A DNA stretch of 64,000 nucleotides from Hansschlegelia quercus (lineage in GTDB: Bacteria; Pseudomonadota; Alphaproteobacteria; Rhizobiales; Methylopilaceae). The notes below the pieces were generated by a model, which did no database searches, was not told the DNA's origin, and saw only the letters and a list, made by a program, of their open reading frames with translations. Numbering within the stretch: position 1 is the stretch's first letter; each line of letters begins with the position of its first letter. The stretch covers positions 372,001 through 436,000 of the forward strand of contig NZ_SIUB01000003.1 in the NCBI RefSeq assembly GCF_004310425.1, given 5' to 3'. This document shows positions 44,433 through 53,634 of this stretch, piece after piece. Both the position numbers and the translations under genes were made by a program.

Positions 44433-45634
44433 GCGTCCCCCCGGGCGCCAATCATCTTCCGCTCGAGCGCGACAAGGCCCCTGTCGATGCGCGCGACGGC
44501 CTCGCCGATCTCGTCCGCCGTCACGATCAGCGGCGGCAGCAGGCGCACCACATTGTCGCCGGCGGCGACCGTCAGCAGCTTCTCGTCACGCAATACGGCC
44601 GAGACCTCGCTGTTCGGCGCCTTGCAGCGGATGCCGGTGAGCAGGCCCTCGCCACGGATCTCGGCGACAGTCTCGGGATGCGCGTCGACGATCGCCGCAA
44701 GCCGCTGGCGGAGCAGCAGGCCCATCTCGGCGACGTGCTCGATGAAGCCGGGCGCCAGCACGACGTCGAGCACAGCGTTGCCGACCGCCATGGCGAGCGG
44801 ATTGCCGCCGAAGGTGGAGCCATGGACGCCGGCGGTCATGCCGGACGCCGCTTCGCGCGTCGCGAGGCACGCGCCGAGCGGGAAGCCGCCGCCGAGGCCT
44901 TTCGCGAGCGCCATGATGTCGGGTTCGACGCCCGAATGCTGATGCGCGAACAGCGTGCCGGTGCGCCCGACGCCGGTCTGCACCTCGTCAAAGATCAGCA
45001 GCAGGTCGCGCTCGTCGCAGATCTCGCGGAGCGCGCGCAGGAAGGCGGGAGGGACCACGCGGACGCCGCCTTCGCCCTGCACCGGCTCGATCAGGATCGC
45101 TGCAGTCTCGGGGCCGATTGCGGCCTTAAGGGCTTCGAGGTCGCCGAAGGGAACCTGGTCGAAGCCGTCGACCTTGGGACCGAAGCCCTCGATGTATTTG
45201 GCTTGGCCGCCGGCCGCGATCGTCGCGAGCGTGCGGCCGTGGAAGGCGCCCTCGAAGGTGATGATCCGGAAGCGCTCGCCTTCGCCCTTGGCGTGGAAAT
45301 GCTTGCGCGCGACCTTGACCGAGGCCTCGACAGCCTCGGCGCCGGAATTGGCGAAGAACACCACGTCGGCGAAGCTGGCGTCCGTCAGCCGGCGGGCAAG
45401 CCGCTCGCCGTCGGGGATCTGGTAGAGGTTCGAGACGTGCCAGAGCTTTTCCGCTTGGGCCCGGATCGCCTCGACGAGATGCGGATGGGCGTGGCCGAGC
45501 GCGTTGACGGCGACGCCGGAGCCGAAATCGAGATAGCGCTCGCCATCGTCCGTAATCAGCCAGCAGCCCTCTCCGCGCTCGAAGGCGAGCGGAGCGCGGG
45601 CGAAGACTGGCATCAGCGCGGAGGCGTCGGTCAC
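44429..45634 (-). CDS. argD: Acetylornithine aminotransferase
   Basis: A 401-residue class-III PLP aminotransferase: [38 protein letters not shown], the Asp in [15 protein letters not shown], and the Schiff-base lysine in [15 protein letters not shown] (Lys245). It makes N-acetylornithine and may double as succinyl-DAP aminotransferase. The start is GTG 45634, with GAAGG nine bases upstream; ATG 45613 is an alternative without a ribosome site. A terminator-shaped hairpin lies 50-88 bp upstream in its leader. Confidence 0.95.
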   Translation of the reverse strand: MTDASALMPVFARAPLAFERGEGCWLITDDGERYLDFGSGVAVNALGHAHPHLVEAIRAQAEKLWHVSNLYQIPDGERLARRLTDASFADVVFFANSGAEAVEASVKVARKHFHAKGEGERFRIITFEGAFHGRTLATIAAGGQAKYIEGFGPKVDGFDQVPFGDLEALKAAIGPETAAILIEPVQGEGGVRVVPPAFLRALREICDERDLLLIFDEVQTGVGRTGTLFAHQHSGVEPDIMALAKGLGGGFPLGACLATREAASGMTAGVHGSTFGGNPLAMAVGNAVLDVVLAPGFIEHVAEMGLLLRQRLAAIVDAHPETVAEIRGEGLLTGIRCKAPNSEVSAVLRDEKLLTVAAGDNVVRLLPPLIVTADEIGEAVARIDRGLVALERKMIGARGDA

Positions 45635-45683
45635 GAGGGCGGACCCTTCGGCGAAGCCCGCGGTTGCTGACCGATCGGGCGGT

Positions 45684-45722
45684 GAAAAAAAGAAAAGAGC
45701 CGCTCCGGCCGGGGCGGCTCTT
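45684..45722 (-). terminator. Intrinsic terminator in the argD leader
   Basis: On the minus strand a perfect 9-bp stem, AAGAGCCGC/GCGGCTCTT, with a 10-nt loop is followed by TTTTCTTTTTTT. It lies upstream of argD, so it either attenuates argD or ends a small RNA read from the gcrA side. Confidence 0.75.
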
Positions 45723-45734
45723 CGTGCGCGGGCA

Positions 45735-45761
45735 ATAATCTAAAGACGCGGCCTATGTCAA
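45735..45761 (-). promoter_or_regulatory. Candidate argD promoter
   Basis: On the minus strand a perfect -35 hexamer TTGACA (45756-45761) stands 15 bases from GATTAT (45735-45740), four of six matches to TATAAT. Predicted initiation near 45727 would place the terminator hairpin at the very 5' end of the RNA. Confidence 0.4.
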
Positions 45762-45817
45762 CGCTGAGGCGCCTCGGTCTTCAACGTTTTCCCGCGAAGA
45801 ACGCGATGTGGACGGCG

Positions 45818-45826
45818 TGTGGAAAA
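45818..45826 (+). promoter_or_regulatory. DnaA-box-like site upstream of gcrA
   Basis: TGTGGAAAA matches the DnaA box complement TGTGGATAA at eight of nine positions, 210 bp before the gcrA start. In Caulobacter DnaA activates gcrA; the same link here is inferred. Confidence 0.35.
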
Positions 45827-45901
45827 CGCTCGCGCACGGACCTGTTGAAAACGCCCGTGTTGCATTTCGGACTCTTTACGCTGAGTCGCGGCATATCGTA
45901 C

Positions 45902-45916
45902 TTTACGAACCGTTAA
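45902..45916 (+). promoter_or_regulatory. CtrA-box-like site upstream of gcrA
   Basis: TTTA-N7-TTAA matches the CtrA consensus TTAA-N7-TTAA at seven of eight fixed positions. In Caulobacter CtrA represses gcrA. GANTC methylation sites flank it. Confidence 0.45.
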
Positions 45917-46035
45917 GCACGACGTCCGTGCTCACGTTTGTCACCAGTAATCCCGGCGGCCTCGCCGCCCGACGCGATAGCACGCGTCGCGGCGAACGAT
46001 CGTGGATTCCGGCGACGGCACGACTGGAGGATGCG

Positions 46036-46578
46036 ATGCAGTGGACCGATGAGCGGGTCGAGCTCCTCAAGAAGCGCTGGGCTGACGGCCTGAGCGCAAG
46101 CCAGATCGCGGCCGAGCTCGGCGGCGTCACGCGCAACGCCGTCATCGGCAAGGTTCACCGCCTCGGCCTGTCCGGCCGCGTCAAGGCGCAGCCGAGCGGC
46201 GTCGCCCGCCTCCGCGTCAAACCGGCCCCGACGACAGCGCGCCGCGGCGCCCCCTCCGCCCCGCGCGAACACGTCTATGCCAGCCATGGCGGCGCCGCGC
46301 TGCAAGCCGTCGCCCAGCCCCAGGCCCGCGTCATGCCGCAGCCGCGGGTCACGCCGATCGAGCTCGTCGAGACTCAGTTCGCCTGCGAGCGCGTGACGAT
46401 CATGGAGCTGCGCGAGAACATGTGCCGCTGGCCGCTGGGCGATCCCAGCCAGACCGACTTCCGCTTCTGCGGCGGTCGCTCCTCGCCGGGCGACGCTTAT
46501 TGCTCGCACCACGCGCAGATCGCCTACCAGCCGGCTAACGACCGCCGCCGCGATCGCCGGCCGGCCATCGCGCACTGA
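46036..46578 (+). CDS. gcrA: GcrA cell-cycle regulator
   Basis: A 180-residue GcrA homologue. The N-terminal helix-turn-helix region MQWTDERVELLKKRW...GLSASQIAAELGGVTRNAVIGKVHRLGLSGR is the family hallmark; a Pro/Ala-rich linker follows; the C-terminal sigma-70-contact region has LRENMCRWPLGDP and FRFCGGRSSPGDAYCSHH with conserved cysteines. GcrA acts with sigma-70 at promoters carrying CcrM-methylated GANTC. ATG 46036 with GGAGG upstream is clearly the start, since upstream codons are not GcrA-like. Its leader carries DnaA-, CtrA- and GANTC-type sites. Confidence 0.95.
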   Translation: MQWTDERVELLKKRWADGLSASQIAAELGGVTRNAVIGKVHRLGLSGRVKAQPSGVARLRVKPAPTTARRGAPSAPREHVYASHGGAALQAVAQPQARVMPQPRVTPIELVETQFACERVTIMELRENMCRWPLGDPSQTDFRFCGGRSSPGDAYCSHHAQIAYQPANDRRRDRRPAIAH

Positions 46579-46596
46579 CAGTTTCCGAAAAGAAAA

Positions 46597-46614
46597 GGCG
46601 TCCCGTGGGACGCC
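46597..46614. terminator. Bidirectional terminator between gcrA and phoB
   Basis: GGCGTCCC-GT-GGGACGCC flanked by an A-tract (from 46588) and a T-tract (to 46620), so it works for both converging genes. Confidence 0.88.
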
Positions 46615-46675
46615 TTTTTTGTTTCTGTAGTTCGTGCGTCGAAGGCCGGACCTTCGTCCGCGGATAAAAGTGATC

Positions 46676-47377
46676 TCACATAGCCTGTGAGAACGTCTCG
46701 TCGAACGAGTAGCCCGCGCCTCGCACGGTGCGAATCGGGTCGGGCTTGCGGCCGCGGTTGATGGCCTTGCGCAGGCGGCCCACATGGACGTCGACGGTGC
46801 GCTCGTCGACATAGACGTCACGGCCCCAGACGCCGTCGAGCAGCTGCTCGCGGGAGAATACGCGGCCTGCGGACTGCATCAGGAACTCGAGCAGGCGGAA
46901 CTCGGTCGGGCCGAGATGCACCTCGCGGGCGTGGCGGCGCACGCGGCGGTTCTCGCGGTCGAGCTCGATGTCGCCGGCCCTCAAGGTCTTCGACACGTGC
47001 TCGGGTTTCGCTCGCCGGAGCAGGGCGCGAACGCGCGCGACGAGCTCGGGCACCGAGAATGGCTTGACGACATAGTCGTCGGCGCCGGTGGCGAGGCCGC
47101 GGATGCGTTCGCCTTCCTCGCCGCGGGCGGTCAGCATGATGATCGGCAACTGCTCCGTTTCGGGGCGAGCCCGAAGCCGGCGGCAGAGTTCGATGCCCGA
47201 TACGCCCGGCAACATCCAGTCGAGCAGGATGAGGTCGGGCGCGCCTTCCTGAAGGCGGATTTCCGCTTCATCGCCGCGCGAGACGCTGTCGACGTCGTAA
47301 CCCTCGGCCTCGAGGTTGTAGCGAAGCAGCATGATCAGCGGCTCCTCATCCTCGACGATCATGACGCGGGGCTTCAT
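46676..47377 (-). CDS. phoB: Phosphate regulon response regulator PhoB
   Basis: A 233-residue OmpR/PhoB-type regulator: the receiver has IVEDEEPL, phospho-acceptor Asp53 in LLDWMLPG, Thr in MLTARG and Lys in VVKPFS; the winged helix has LGPTEFRLLEFLMQSAGRVFSREQLLDGVWG and RTVDVHVGRLRKAI. It activates pst and other Pho genes when phosphate is scarce. It is the last gene of the phoR-pstSCAB-phoU-phoB cluster, 16 bp after phoU. Confidence 0.95.
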   Translation of the reverse strand: MKPRVMIVEDEEPLIMLLRYNLEAEGYDVDSVSRGDEAEIRLQEGAPDLILLDWMLPGVSGIELCRRLRARPETEQLPIIMLTARGEEGERIRGLATGADDYVVKPFSVPELVARVRALLRRAKPEHVSKTLRAGDIELDRENRRVRRHAREVHLGPTEFRLLEFLMQSAGRVFSREQLLDGVWGRDVYVDERTVDVHVGRLRKAINRGRKPDPIRTVRGAGYSFDETFSQAM

Positions 47378-47393
47378 GGCTCGGCGTCTCCGA

Positions 47394-48098
47394 TCAAAGC
47401 CCGGCGGCCGTGCTCATGAGGTCGGCCTTCGGCCTCTCCTCCGCGAGCGCGACGCCATGGACGAGGTAGTAGACGGTCTCCGCAACGTTGGTCGCGTGGT
47501 CTCCGATCCGCTCGATGTTCTTCGCGCAGAACAGAAGATGCGCGCAGAAGCCGATATTGCGCGGATCCTCCATCATGTAGGTCAGCAGCTCGCGGAACAG
47601 CGAATTGTAGAGCGCGTCGATCTCGCCGTCGCGGTTCCACACGTCCATCGCCCGCTCCTCGTCACGACGGGTGTAGGCGTCGAGCACGTCCTTGAGCTGG
47701 CCGAGGGTCAGGTCTGCGATGTGCGCCACGCCGCCGGCGAGCTTCGGGGGCTGGAACTGGCCCTCGAGCGCAACGACCCGTTTGGCGATGTTCTTCGCCA
47801 GGTCGCCGATCCGCTCAAGATCGTTCGCGACCCGCAACGCCGCGACCACCTCGCGGAGATCGACCGCGACCGGCGCGCGGCGGGCGATCGTGTTGATGGC
47901 GCTCTCTTCGATCGCGGCCTGCAGCCGGTCGATCGAGAGGTCCCAGTCGATCACGCGCCGGGCGAGGGCGATGTCGCGCCTGAGCAGCGCGTCGACGGAT
48001 TCCGCGACGAGTTTTTCGCAGAGGCCGCCCATCTCGGCGAGCTTGTCGCCAAGCTCCTTCAGGTCCGCGTCGAACGCGGAGACAATATGGTCAGTCAT
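47394..48098 (-). CDS. phoU: Phosphate signalling protein PhoU
   Basis: A 234-residue protein of two three-helix PhoU repeats. Metal-binding motifs are ALRVANDLERIGDLAKNIA and LLFCAKNIERIGDHATNVAE (E/D-rich ExxRxxD type). PhoU links the PstSCAB transporter to PhoR and represses the regulon when phosphate is ample. ATG 48098 (MTDHIV) fits the family N-terminus; ATG 48122 adds eight residues. It follows pstB by about 50 bp. Confidence 0.94.
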   Translation of the reverse strand: MTDHIVSAFDADLKELGDKLAEMGGLCEKLVAESVDALLRRDIALARRVIDWDLSIDRLQAAIEESAINTIARRAPVAVDLREVVAALRVANDLERIGDLAKNIAKRVVALEGQFQPPKLAGGVAHIADLTLGQLKDVLDAYTRRDEERAMDVWNRDGEIDALYNSLFRELLTYMMEDPRNIGFCAHLLFCAKNIERIGDHATNVAETVYYLVHGVALAEERPKADLMSTAAGL

Positions 48099-48147
48099 GG
48101 CCTTCTCGCTTTCATCCGTCATGTTGAAGCCCGCTCGCCTCAACAGC

Positions 48148-48993
48148 TCAGCCGAAGCGGCCCGTGATGTAGTCCTGCGTGCGTCGGTCATGGGGGCTCA
48201 TGAAGATCTGCTGGGTTTCGCCGAACTCGATGAGCTCCCCGAGATACATGAACGCCGTGAACTCCGACGTCCGCGAGGCCTGCTGCATGTTGTGCGTGAC
48301 GATTGCGATCGTGTAGTCGGCTTTCAGTTCGTCGATCAGCTCTTCGATCTTCGCAGTTGAGATCGGGTCAAGCGCGGAGCAGGGCTCGTCGAGGAGGATG
48401 ACCTCGGGCCGCACTGCGATGGTGCGAGCGATGCACAGACGCTGCTGCTGGCCGCCGGAGAGCGAGAGGCCAGACGCGTCGAGCTTGTCCTTCACCTCGT
48501 TCCAGAGCGCCGCCCGGCGCAGCGCGGCTTCGACGCGGCCGTCGAGCTCGGACTTCGAGATTTTCTCGTAGAGCCGGATGCCGAAGGCGATGTTGTCGTA
48601 GATCGACATCGGGAACGGCGTCGGCTTCTGGAACACCATGCCGACGCGCGAGCGCAGCAGGTTGAGGTCGAGCTTCGGCGACAGCACGTCGACGCCGTCG
48701 AGTAGGACCTGACCCTCGGCGCGCTGCTTCGGATAAAGGTCGTACATCCGGTTGAGGATGCGCAGCAGCGTGGACTTGCCGCAGCCAGAAGGTCCGATGA
48801 AGGCGGTGACCTTGCGCTCGTAGATCGGCAGATCGACGCCCTTCAGAGCAAGCGAGTCGCCGTAGAAGAACTTGAGGCCCCGGACCGAAATCTTCTCCGA
48901 AAGGCCGGCGCCGGCCATCGGCCGCGCGCCTGGGGCGATCTTGATCTGGCCGGGTTCGGCCGGGTTTGAGCGGGCCAAATCGATGCTGGTCAT
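48148..48993 (-). CDS. pstB: Phosphate ABC transporter ATP-binding protein PstB
   Basis: A 281-residue ABC ATPase: [21 protein letters not shown], Walker [15 protein letters not shown], the PstB-typical NRMYDLYP and [19 protein letters not shown], signature [18 protein letters not shown], and Walker [17 protein letters not shown]. The ~35-residue extension before the core is Pro/Ala-rich. The pstA stop overlaps its ATG by 4 bp. Confidence 0.96.
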   Translation of the reverse strand: MTSIDLARSNPAEPGQIKIAPGARPMAGAGLSEKISVRGLKFFYGDSLALKGVDLPIYERKVTAFIGPSGCGKSTLLRILNRMYDLYPKQRAEGQVLLDGVDVLSPKLDLNLLRSRVGMVFQKPTPFPMSIYDNIAFGIRLYEKISKSELDGRVEAALRRAALWNEVKDKLDASGLSLSGGQQQRLCIARTIAVRPEVILLDEPCSALDPISTAKIEELIDELKADYTIAIVTHNMQQASRTSEFTAFMYLGELIEFGETQQIFMSPHDRRTQDYITGRFG

Positions 48994-49862
48994 TTCTGGG
49001 CTCCGGCTGAGAGGACGCGAGCCCCGATGCTGAGCGCAAGGACTGCGAAAGTGACGATGAGCGCGCCGGTCCAGGCGAGCGCCTGCCAGTCGGCGTAGGG
49101 GCTGAGGGCGAACTGGAAGATGACGACCGGAAGGCTCGACATCGGGGCGTTAAGGTCCGTGCTTCCGAACTGGTTGTTCAAAGCGGTGAACAGCAGCGGC
49201 GCAGTCTCGCCCGAGACGCGGGCGATGGCGAGCAGCACGCCGGTGATCATGCCGGCCTGCGCGGCCTTGTAGGAGATCCGCTGGATCACCGTGGAGCGCG
49301 GCAGGCCGAGGGAGGAGGCCGCCTCGCGAAGCTGACTGGGAACGAGGTTCAGCATGTCCTCGGTGGTGCGGACGACAACCGGCACCACGATGATCGCGAG
49401 CGCCAGCGCGCCGGCGATGCCGGAGAAATGCCCCATGTGGATGACCACCACCTCGTAGACGAAAAGGCCGACCACGATCGAGGGCGCGCTGAGCAGGATA
49501 TCGTTGATGAAGCGCACGATCGAGGCGAGCTTACCGTGCTTGCCATATTCGGCCATGTAGGTGCCGGCGAGGATGCCGACCGGGGTGCCGAGCGCCACGC
49601 CGATCGCGGTCATGATCAGGCTGCCGACGATGGCGTTCAGCAGACCGCCCTGCGAGCCCGGGGGCGGCGTGTTCTCGGTGAACACGGCGAGCGACAGACC
49701 GCCAAAACCCTTGATGAGCAGCGTCAGCAGGATGACGACGAGGAAGGCGAGACCGACGAACGCGGCCGCGAAGGACAGCGACATCATCAGCACGCTCTTG
49801 CCGCGACGGCGGCGGTAGAGCGGAGCGTCCGCGGTGTGCTTGCTGGGCTCCAGAACGGTCAT
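48990..49862 (-). CDS. pstA: Phosphate ABC transporter permease PstA
   Basis: A 290-residue permease with six hydrophobic segments, starting at [21 protein letters not shown]. The PstA region [51 protein letters not shown] (coupling helix) and [15 protein letters not shown] is clear. It forms the channel with PstC, encoded 5 bp upstream, and overlaps pstB. Confidence 0.95.
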   Translation of the reverse strand: MTVLEPSKHTADAPLYRRRRGKSVLMMSLSFAAAFVGLAFLVVILLTLLIKGFGGLSLAVFTENTPPPGSQGGLLNAIVGSLIMTAIGVALGTPVGILAGTYMAEYGKHGKLASIVRFINDILLSAPSIVVGLFVYEVVVIHMGHFSGIAGALALAIIVVPVVVRTTEDMLNLVPSQLREAASSLGLPRSTVIQRISYKAAQAGMITGVLLAIARVSGETAPLLFTALNNQFGSTDLNAPMSSLPVVIFQFALSPYADWQALAWTGALIVTFAVLALSIGARVLSAGAQK

Positions 49863-49867
49863 GGCGC

Positions 49868-50863
49868 TCAGACTCCCGCCTTCTTGTCGAGCCGCATGAG
49901 CATCAGCCGCGCGATCGACAGGACGATGAAGGTGATGATGAAGAGGATCAGACCGAGCGCGATCAACGACGAGGTGTAGAGGTCGCCGACGGCTTCCGTG
50001 AATTCGTTGGCGATCGAGGCCGAGATCGTCGTGCCGGGCGCGAGGATCGAGCCTGAGATCTTGTGGGCGTTGCCGATCACGAAGGTGACCGCCATCGTCT
50101 CGCCGAGCGCGCGGCCGAGGCCGAGCATCACGCCGCCGACGAGCCCGACGCGGGTGAACGGGATCACGATCTGGCGCACGACCTCCCAGCGGGTGCAGCC
50201 CACGCCATAGGCCGCTTCCTTCAACACCGGCGGGACGGTCTCGAAGACGTCGCGCGAGATCGAGGTGATGAAGGGCAAGACCATGATCGCGAGGATGAAT
50301 CCGGCGGTCATGATGCCGATGCCGTAAGGCGGGCCGGCGAACAGGGTCGACAGCACCGGCACGTGGCCGAAGACCGAGATCAGGAACGGCTGCACCGTCT
50401 CCTGAAGGAGCGGGGCGAAGACGAAGAGGCCCCAGATGCCGTAGATGATCGAGGGAATGCCCGCGAGCAGCTCGATCGCGACGCCGATGGGGCGTCGGAG
50501 AACCGGCGGGCAGAGCTCGGTGAGGAAGATAGCGATGCCCAGCCCGAGCGGCACCGCAATCAGCATGGCGATCAGCGACGTCACCAGCGTCCCGTAGATC
50601 GGCGAGAGCGCGCCGAATTTCTCGGTGACCGGGTTCCAGGCCTGGGTGACGAAGAAGTCGAAGCCAAAAGTCGAGAAGGCGAGCGCCGAGCCGATGACGA
50701 GGGCGAGAATGACGCCGCCGAGGATCGCGAGGACCAGCAGGGCCGAGGCCAGCGTGATGTTGCGGAACGCGCCGTCCTTGATCCGGAACGACCGCAGCTT
50801 GGAAGCTCGCGCCTCGGCGGCCGCGGAAAGGCCTGAGGGTGCCTGAAGCGACAGATCGGTCAT
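49868..50863 (-). CDS. pstC: Phosphate ABC transporter permease PstC
   Basis: A 331-residue permease: an N-terminal cytoplasmic extension, TM1 ([25 protein letters not shown]), then [69 protein letters not shown] (coupling helix) and [15 protein letters not shown], all diagnostic of PstC. ATG 50863 is preferred over TTG 50884. A 141-bp gap with two hairpins separates it from pstS. Confidence 0.95.
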   Translation of the reverse strand: MTDLSLQAPSGLSAAAEARASKLRSFRIKDGAFRNITLASALLVLAILGGVILALVIGSALAFSTFGFDFFVTQAWNPVTEKFGALSPIYGTLVTSLIAMLIAVPLGLGIAIFLTELCPPVLRRPIGVAIELLAGIPSIIYGIWGLFVFAPLLQETVQPFLISVFGHVPVLSTLFAGPPYGIGIMTAGFILAIMVLPFITSISRDVFETVPPVLKEAAYGVGCTRWEVVRQIVIPFTRVGLVGGVMLGLGRALGETMAVTFVIGNAHKISGSILAPGTTISASIANEFTEAVGDLYTSSLIALGLILFIITFIVLSIARLMLMRLDKKAGV

Positions 50864-50911
50864 CCGGACGGGTTCTCTGCTCAAAAGCGAAAAGGGCTGT
50901 CGGAAGGGATA

Positions 50912-50979
50912 GGGGCGGCGACGCGTCCGTCAGGATGCGCCGCCGCGCCCCGAGTTGAGCCGGCGGGGGTCACCGGCTC
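50912..50979 (-). repeat. Intercistronic hairpins between pstS and pstC
   Basis: GGCGGCG/CGCCGCC (50914-50920 and 50938-50944) and GAGCCGG/CCGGCTC (50957-50963 and 50973-50979) are perfect 7-bp stems without U-tracts. They could protect the 3' end of pstS mRNA, allowing more binding protein than permease. Confidence 0.45.
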
Positions 50980-51004
50980 GTTCGTCATGTCTCAGATCAA
51001 GATG

Positions 51005-52051
51005 TCAGTTCGACAAAGAGTAGAGGGCTTTGCCGTCGGCGCCCTTGATGTCCTTCGCCCAGACCTTCTGCACGTCGGCGACGACCTTCTCCGGCATCGG
51101 GATGTAGTCGAGCGTCTCGGCCATCTGCGCGCCGCCCTTGTAGGCCCAGGCGAAGAACTTCAGCGCCTCGGTCGCGGCCGCCGGATCCTGCGGCTGCTTG
51201 TGGATCAGGATGAAGGTCGCGGCGGTGATCGGCCAGCTCTCGGCGCCCGGCTCGTCGGTCAGGATGACGCCGAAGCCCGGCGTGGAGGACCAGTCCGCGT
51301 TCTTCGCGGCCGCCTGGAAGGAGGCGGTGACCGGCTGGACGGTCTTGCCGTCCTTGTTCACGAGAGCGGCGTGGCTGAGCTTGTTCTGCTTGGCGTAGGC
51401 GTATTCGACGTAGCCGATCGCGCCCTTGGTCTGCGCGACATAGTTGGCGACGCCTTCATTGCCCTTGCCGCCGAGGCCGGTCGGCCATTCGACCGCGGTC
51501 GCGGAGCCGACCTTGTCCTTCCACTCGGGCGAGACCTTGGAGAGGTAGTTCGTGAAGTTGAAGGTGGTGCCCGAGCCGTCCGAACGGTGAACGATCGCGA
51601 TGGCGGTCGAGGGCAGCGTGAGGCCCGAGTTCAGCTTCTTGATCGCGGCGTCGTCCCAGGTCTTGATCTCGCCGAGGAAGATCTTGCCGAGGGTCGGGCC
51701 GTCGAGGACCAGCTTGCCAGGCTCCACGCCTTCGATGTTCACGACCGGCACGATGCCGCCCATCACCATCGGGAACTGGACGAGGCCATCCTTCTCGAGC
51801 TGCTCGCCCTTGAGCGGAGCGTCGGTGGCGCCGAAAGTGACGGTCTTGGCCTGGATCTGCTTGATCCCGCCGCCGGAGCCGATCGACTGGTAGTTCAGAC
51901 CGTTGCCGGTCTCCTTCTTATAGGCCTCGGCCCATTTGGCGTAGACCGGATAGGGGAAGGTCGCGCCGGCGCCGGAGATGTCGATGGCGAGGGCGGGGGT
52001 CGCCATCAGAGCGGCGGCGGCCGCAATGGCGAGGAAACGGAAGGGCTTCAC
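51005..52051 (-). CDS. pstS: Phosphate-binding protein PstS
   Basis: A 348-residue periplasmic binding protein with signal [17 protein letters not shown]. PstS motifs: [72 protein letters not shown] and the C-terminal [10 protein letters not shown]. It delivers phosphate to PstCA. The start is GTG 52051 with AGGAG 7 bases upstream. Pho-box-like repeats lie 80-145 bp upstream. Confidence 0.96.
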   Translation of the reverse strand: MKPFRFLAIAAAAALMATPALAIDISGAGATFPYPVYAKWAEAYKKETGNGLNYQSIGSGGGIKQIQAKTVTFGATDAPLKGEQLEKDGLVQFPMVMGGIVPVVNIEGVEPGKLVLDGPTLGKIFLGEIKTWDDAAIKKLNSGLTLPSTAIAIVHRSDGSGTTFNFTNYLSKVSPEWKDKVGSATAVEWPTGLGGKGNEGVANYVAQTKGAIGYVEYAYAKQNKLSHAALVNKDGKTVQPVTASFQAAAKNADWSSTPGFGVILTDEPGAESWPITAATFILIHKQPQDPAAATEALKFFAWAYKGGAQMAETLDYIPMPEKVVADVQKVWAKDIKGADGKALYSLSN

Positions 52052-52132
52052 GAGCAGCTCCTGGGCTAACGTCGTTGCGTCGGTGATCGGTGCGCTCCGG
52101 GAGCCGCAGCATGCTGTGCGCGATCCAGGGCC

Positions 52133-52195
52133 ATGACAGGAAGTACCTGTCCGACGACGCTCTTCTATGACGCTGCCATGAAGCTCGTATGACGG
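52133..52195 (-). promoter_or_regulatory. Pho-box-like repeats upstream of pstS
   Basis: On the pstS strand three 7-mers, CCGTCAT (52189-52195), GCTTCAT (52178-52184) and GCGTCAT (52167-52173), stand exactly 11 bp apart, matching PhoB's CTGTCAT-N4 layout. A perfect CTGTCAT lies at 52133-52139. Confidence 0.7.
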
Positions 52196-52216
52196 CGTAA
52201 GCCGCTGATTTCGTTG

Positions 52217-53524
52217 TTATCCGGCCTTCTTGTAGCCCTCTGCGGCGGGCTGCTCGTTAACGGATGCCGCTGGAAGGGCCACGGTGAAGGTGGCGCCGTC
52301 GCCGGCCGCGCTGTCGATCAGCAACCGCCCGCCATGCCGCTGCAGGATGTGTTTGACGAGCGCCAAGCCCAATCCCGTGCCGCCTTTGTCGCGACTGTCG
52401 GCGACGTCGACGCGGTAGAAGCGCTCGGTCAGCCGGGGCAGATGTTCGGGGGCCACCCCTGGCCCGTAGTCCCGCACGACGAACAGCGCGCCTTCGCGGC
52501 CGCCGCCGGATTTCACGGTCACGTCGACCTTTTTGCCGGACTGGCCGTATTTGATGCCGTTCTCGACGAGGTTCTCGGCCACCCGAATGAGCTCGTCGCG
52601 GTCGCCGCGCACGAATAGCGGCTCGGGCGCGGACACCACGATCTCGACGCCGCGTTCGGCCGCAAGCGGCGCCAAGGCGTCGGCGACGCCGCCGGCAAGC
52701 GCCGCGAGGTCCACCAGCGCGTCCGGCCGCACATGGGCCTTGAGCTCGATCCGCGAGAGCGAGAGCAGGTCGTCGATCAGCCGCGCCATCCGGTTCGCCT
52801 GCGTGCGCATGATGCCGAGGAATTTTTCGCGCGCGACCGTGTCGTTCTTCGCAGGACCCTGCAGGGTCTCGATGAAGCCGAGCAGCGAGGCGAGCGGGGT
52901 GCGGAGCTCGTGGCTGGCGTTCGCGACGAAATCCGCGCGCATGCGCTCCGACCGGCGCTGCTCGGTGAGGTCGCGGAGCCTGACGACGATGTGGAGCGCT
53001 GCGTCCGGGTTCGCGCGGGCGGTCGCGACATGCGCCTCGCGCCAGCGCTCGACCGGGGTCCGCTCCGAATAGAGCACGGTCGCGGAAGCGCCCGTCGCTG
53101 CTGCGCGCACGGCGTCGAGCACCTCCGGCGTCCTCAGCACGAAGGAGATCGGGTCGCCATTGCGGATTCCGCCGAGCCATTCCCGCGCCTCCGCGTTGAA
53201 GGCGAGCACCGTGCCGCGGCGGTCCAGGATCAGCACGGGCTCCGGCAGCCCGGAGAGCAGCGCGAGCGCTTCCTGCGAGACCACGTCCTCGCCTTCGTTC
53301 GGGCGGGCGAGGCTCTCGAACTGCCGCCGGCCCGGCGCGAAGGCGGCGGCGAACAGGACGAAGACGATCGCCAAGACCGTGCCCCAGGGGCCGATGGCGC
53401 CTTTGAACCAGAACAGCAGGAGAGCGGCGACCGCGGCGGCGAGCGGCCATCGCGCGGCGGCCAAGCGCTCCAGCCTAGGCTCCGTCACCGCCGCGCGGCT
53501 TTCGGGTTTTTCGTCGTCGCTCAT
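52217..53524 (-). CDS. phoR: Phosphate regulon sensor kinase PhoR
   Basis: A 435-residue kinase: two membrane segments (WPLAAAVAALLLFWF, GTVLAIVFVLFAAAFAP), a PAS domain (LLSGLPEPVLILDRRGTVLAFNAEAREWLG), then HisKA with DFVANASHELRTPLASLLGF (His205) and HATPase_c with LVENGIKYG, VRDYGPGVAPEHLPRLTERFYRVD and GGTGLGLALVKHI. It phosphorylates PhoB. ATG 53524 is preferred to the frame start at 53590. It is first in the cluster and diverges from ppk2. Confidence 0.94.
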   Translation of the reverse strand: MSDDEKPESRAAVTEPRLERLAAARWPLAAAVAALLLFWFKGAIGPWGTVLAIVFVLFAAAFAPGRRQFESLARPNEGEDVVSQEALALLSGLPEPVLILDRRGTVLAFNAEAREWLGGIRNGDPISFVLRTPEVLDAVRAAATGASATVLYSERTPVERWREAHVATARANPDAALHIVVRLRDLTEQRRSERMRADFVANASHELRTPLASLLGFIETLQGPAKNDTVAREKFLGIMRTQANRMARLIDDLLSLSRIELKAHVRPDALVDLAALAGGVADALAPLAAERGVEIVVSAPEPLFVRGDRDELIRVAENLVENGIKYGQSGKKVDVTVKSGGGREGALFVVRDYGPGVAPEHLPRLTERFYRVDVADSRDKGGTGLGLALVKHILQRHGGRLLIDSAAGDGATFTVALPAASVNEQPAAEGYKKAG

Positions 53525-53583
53525 GCTTCTAGGGGTGGTCCTGCCGGTTCCGAGATCGAGATTCGCCACATCACGCGCGCTCG

Positions 53584-53601
53584 GCGACACCTTTGCGACA
53601 C
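53584..53601 (-). promoter_or_regulatory. Degenerate Pho box between phoR and ppk2
   Basis: On the phoR strand GTGTCGC occurs twice, 11 bp apart (53595-53601 and 53584-53590), with the TGTC core and N4 spacing of a Pho box. It lies in the 110-bp gap between phoR and ppk2. Confidence 0.45.
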
Positions 53602-53634
53602 GAAGGCCGTCCGGCCGCGGCCCAGGGAGACATC

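Larger units (their letters stand above)
45635..46035. other. argD-gcrA divergent control region
   Basis: A 401-bp gap without a convincing gene. It holds the argD leader terminator (45684-45722), a TTGACA-type promoter for argD (45735-45761 on the minus strand), a DnaA-like box (45818-45826), a CtrA-like box (45902-45916) and three GANTC sites (45870, 45883, 46005). A reading frame opens from 45808 into gcrA but its first 76 residues are not GcrA-like. Confidence 0.6.

Noticed and set aside
45808-46035. N-terminal extension of GcrA
   Set aside because: GcrA homologues start at MQWTDE; the extra 76 residues lack similarity and coincide with regulatory sites.
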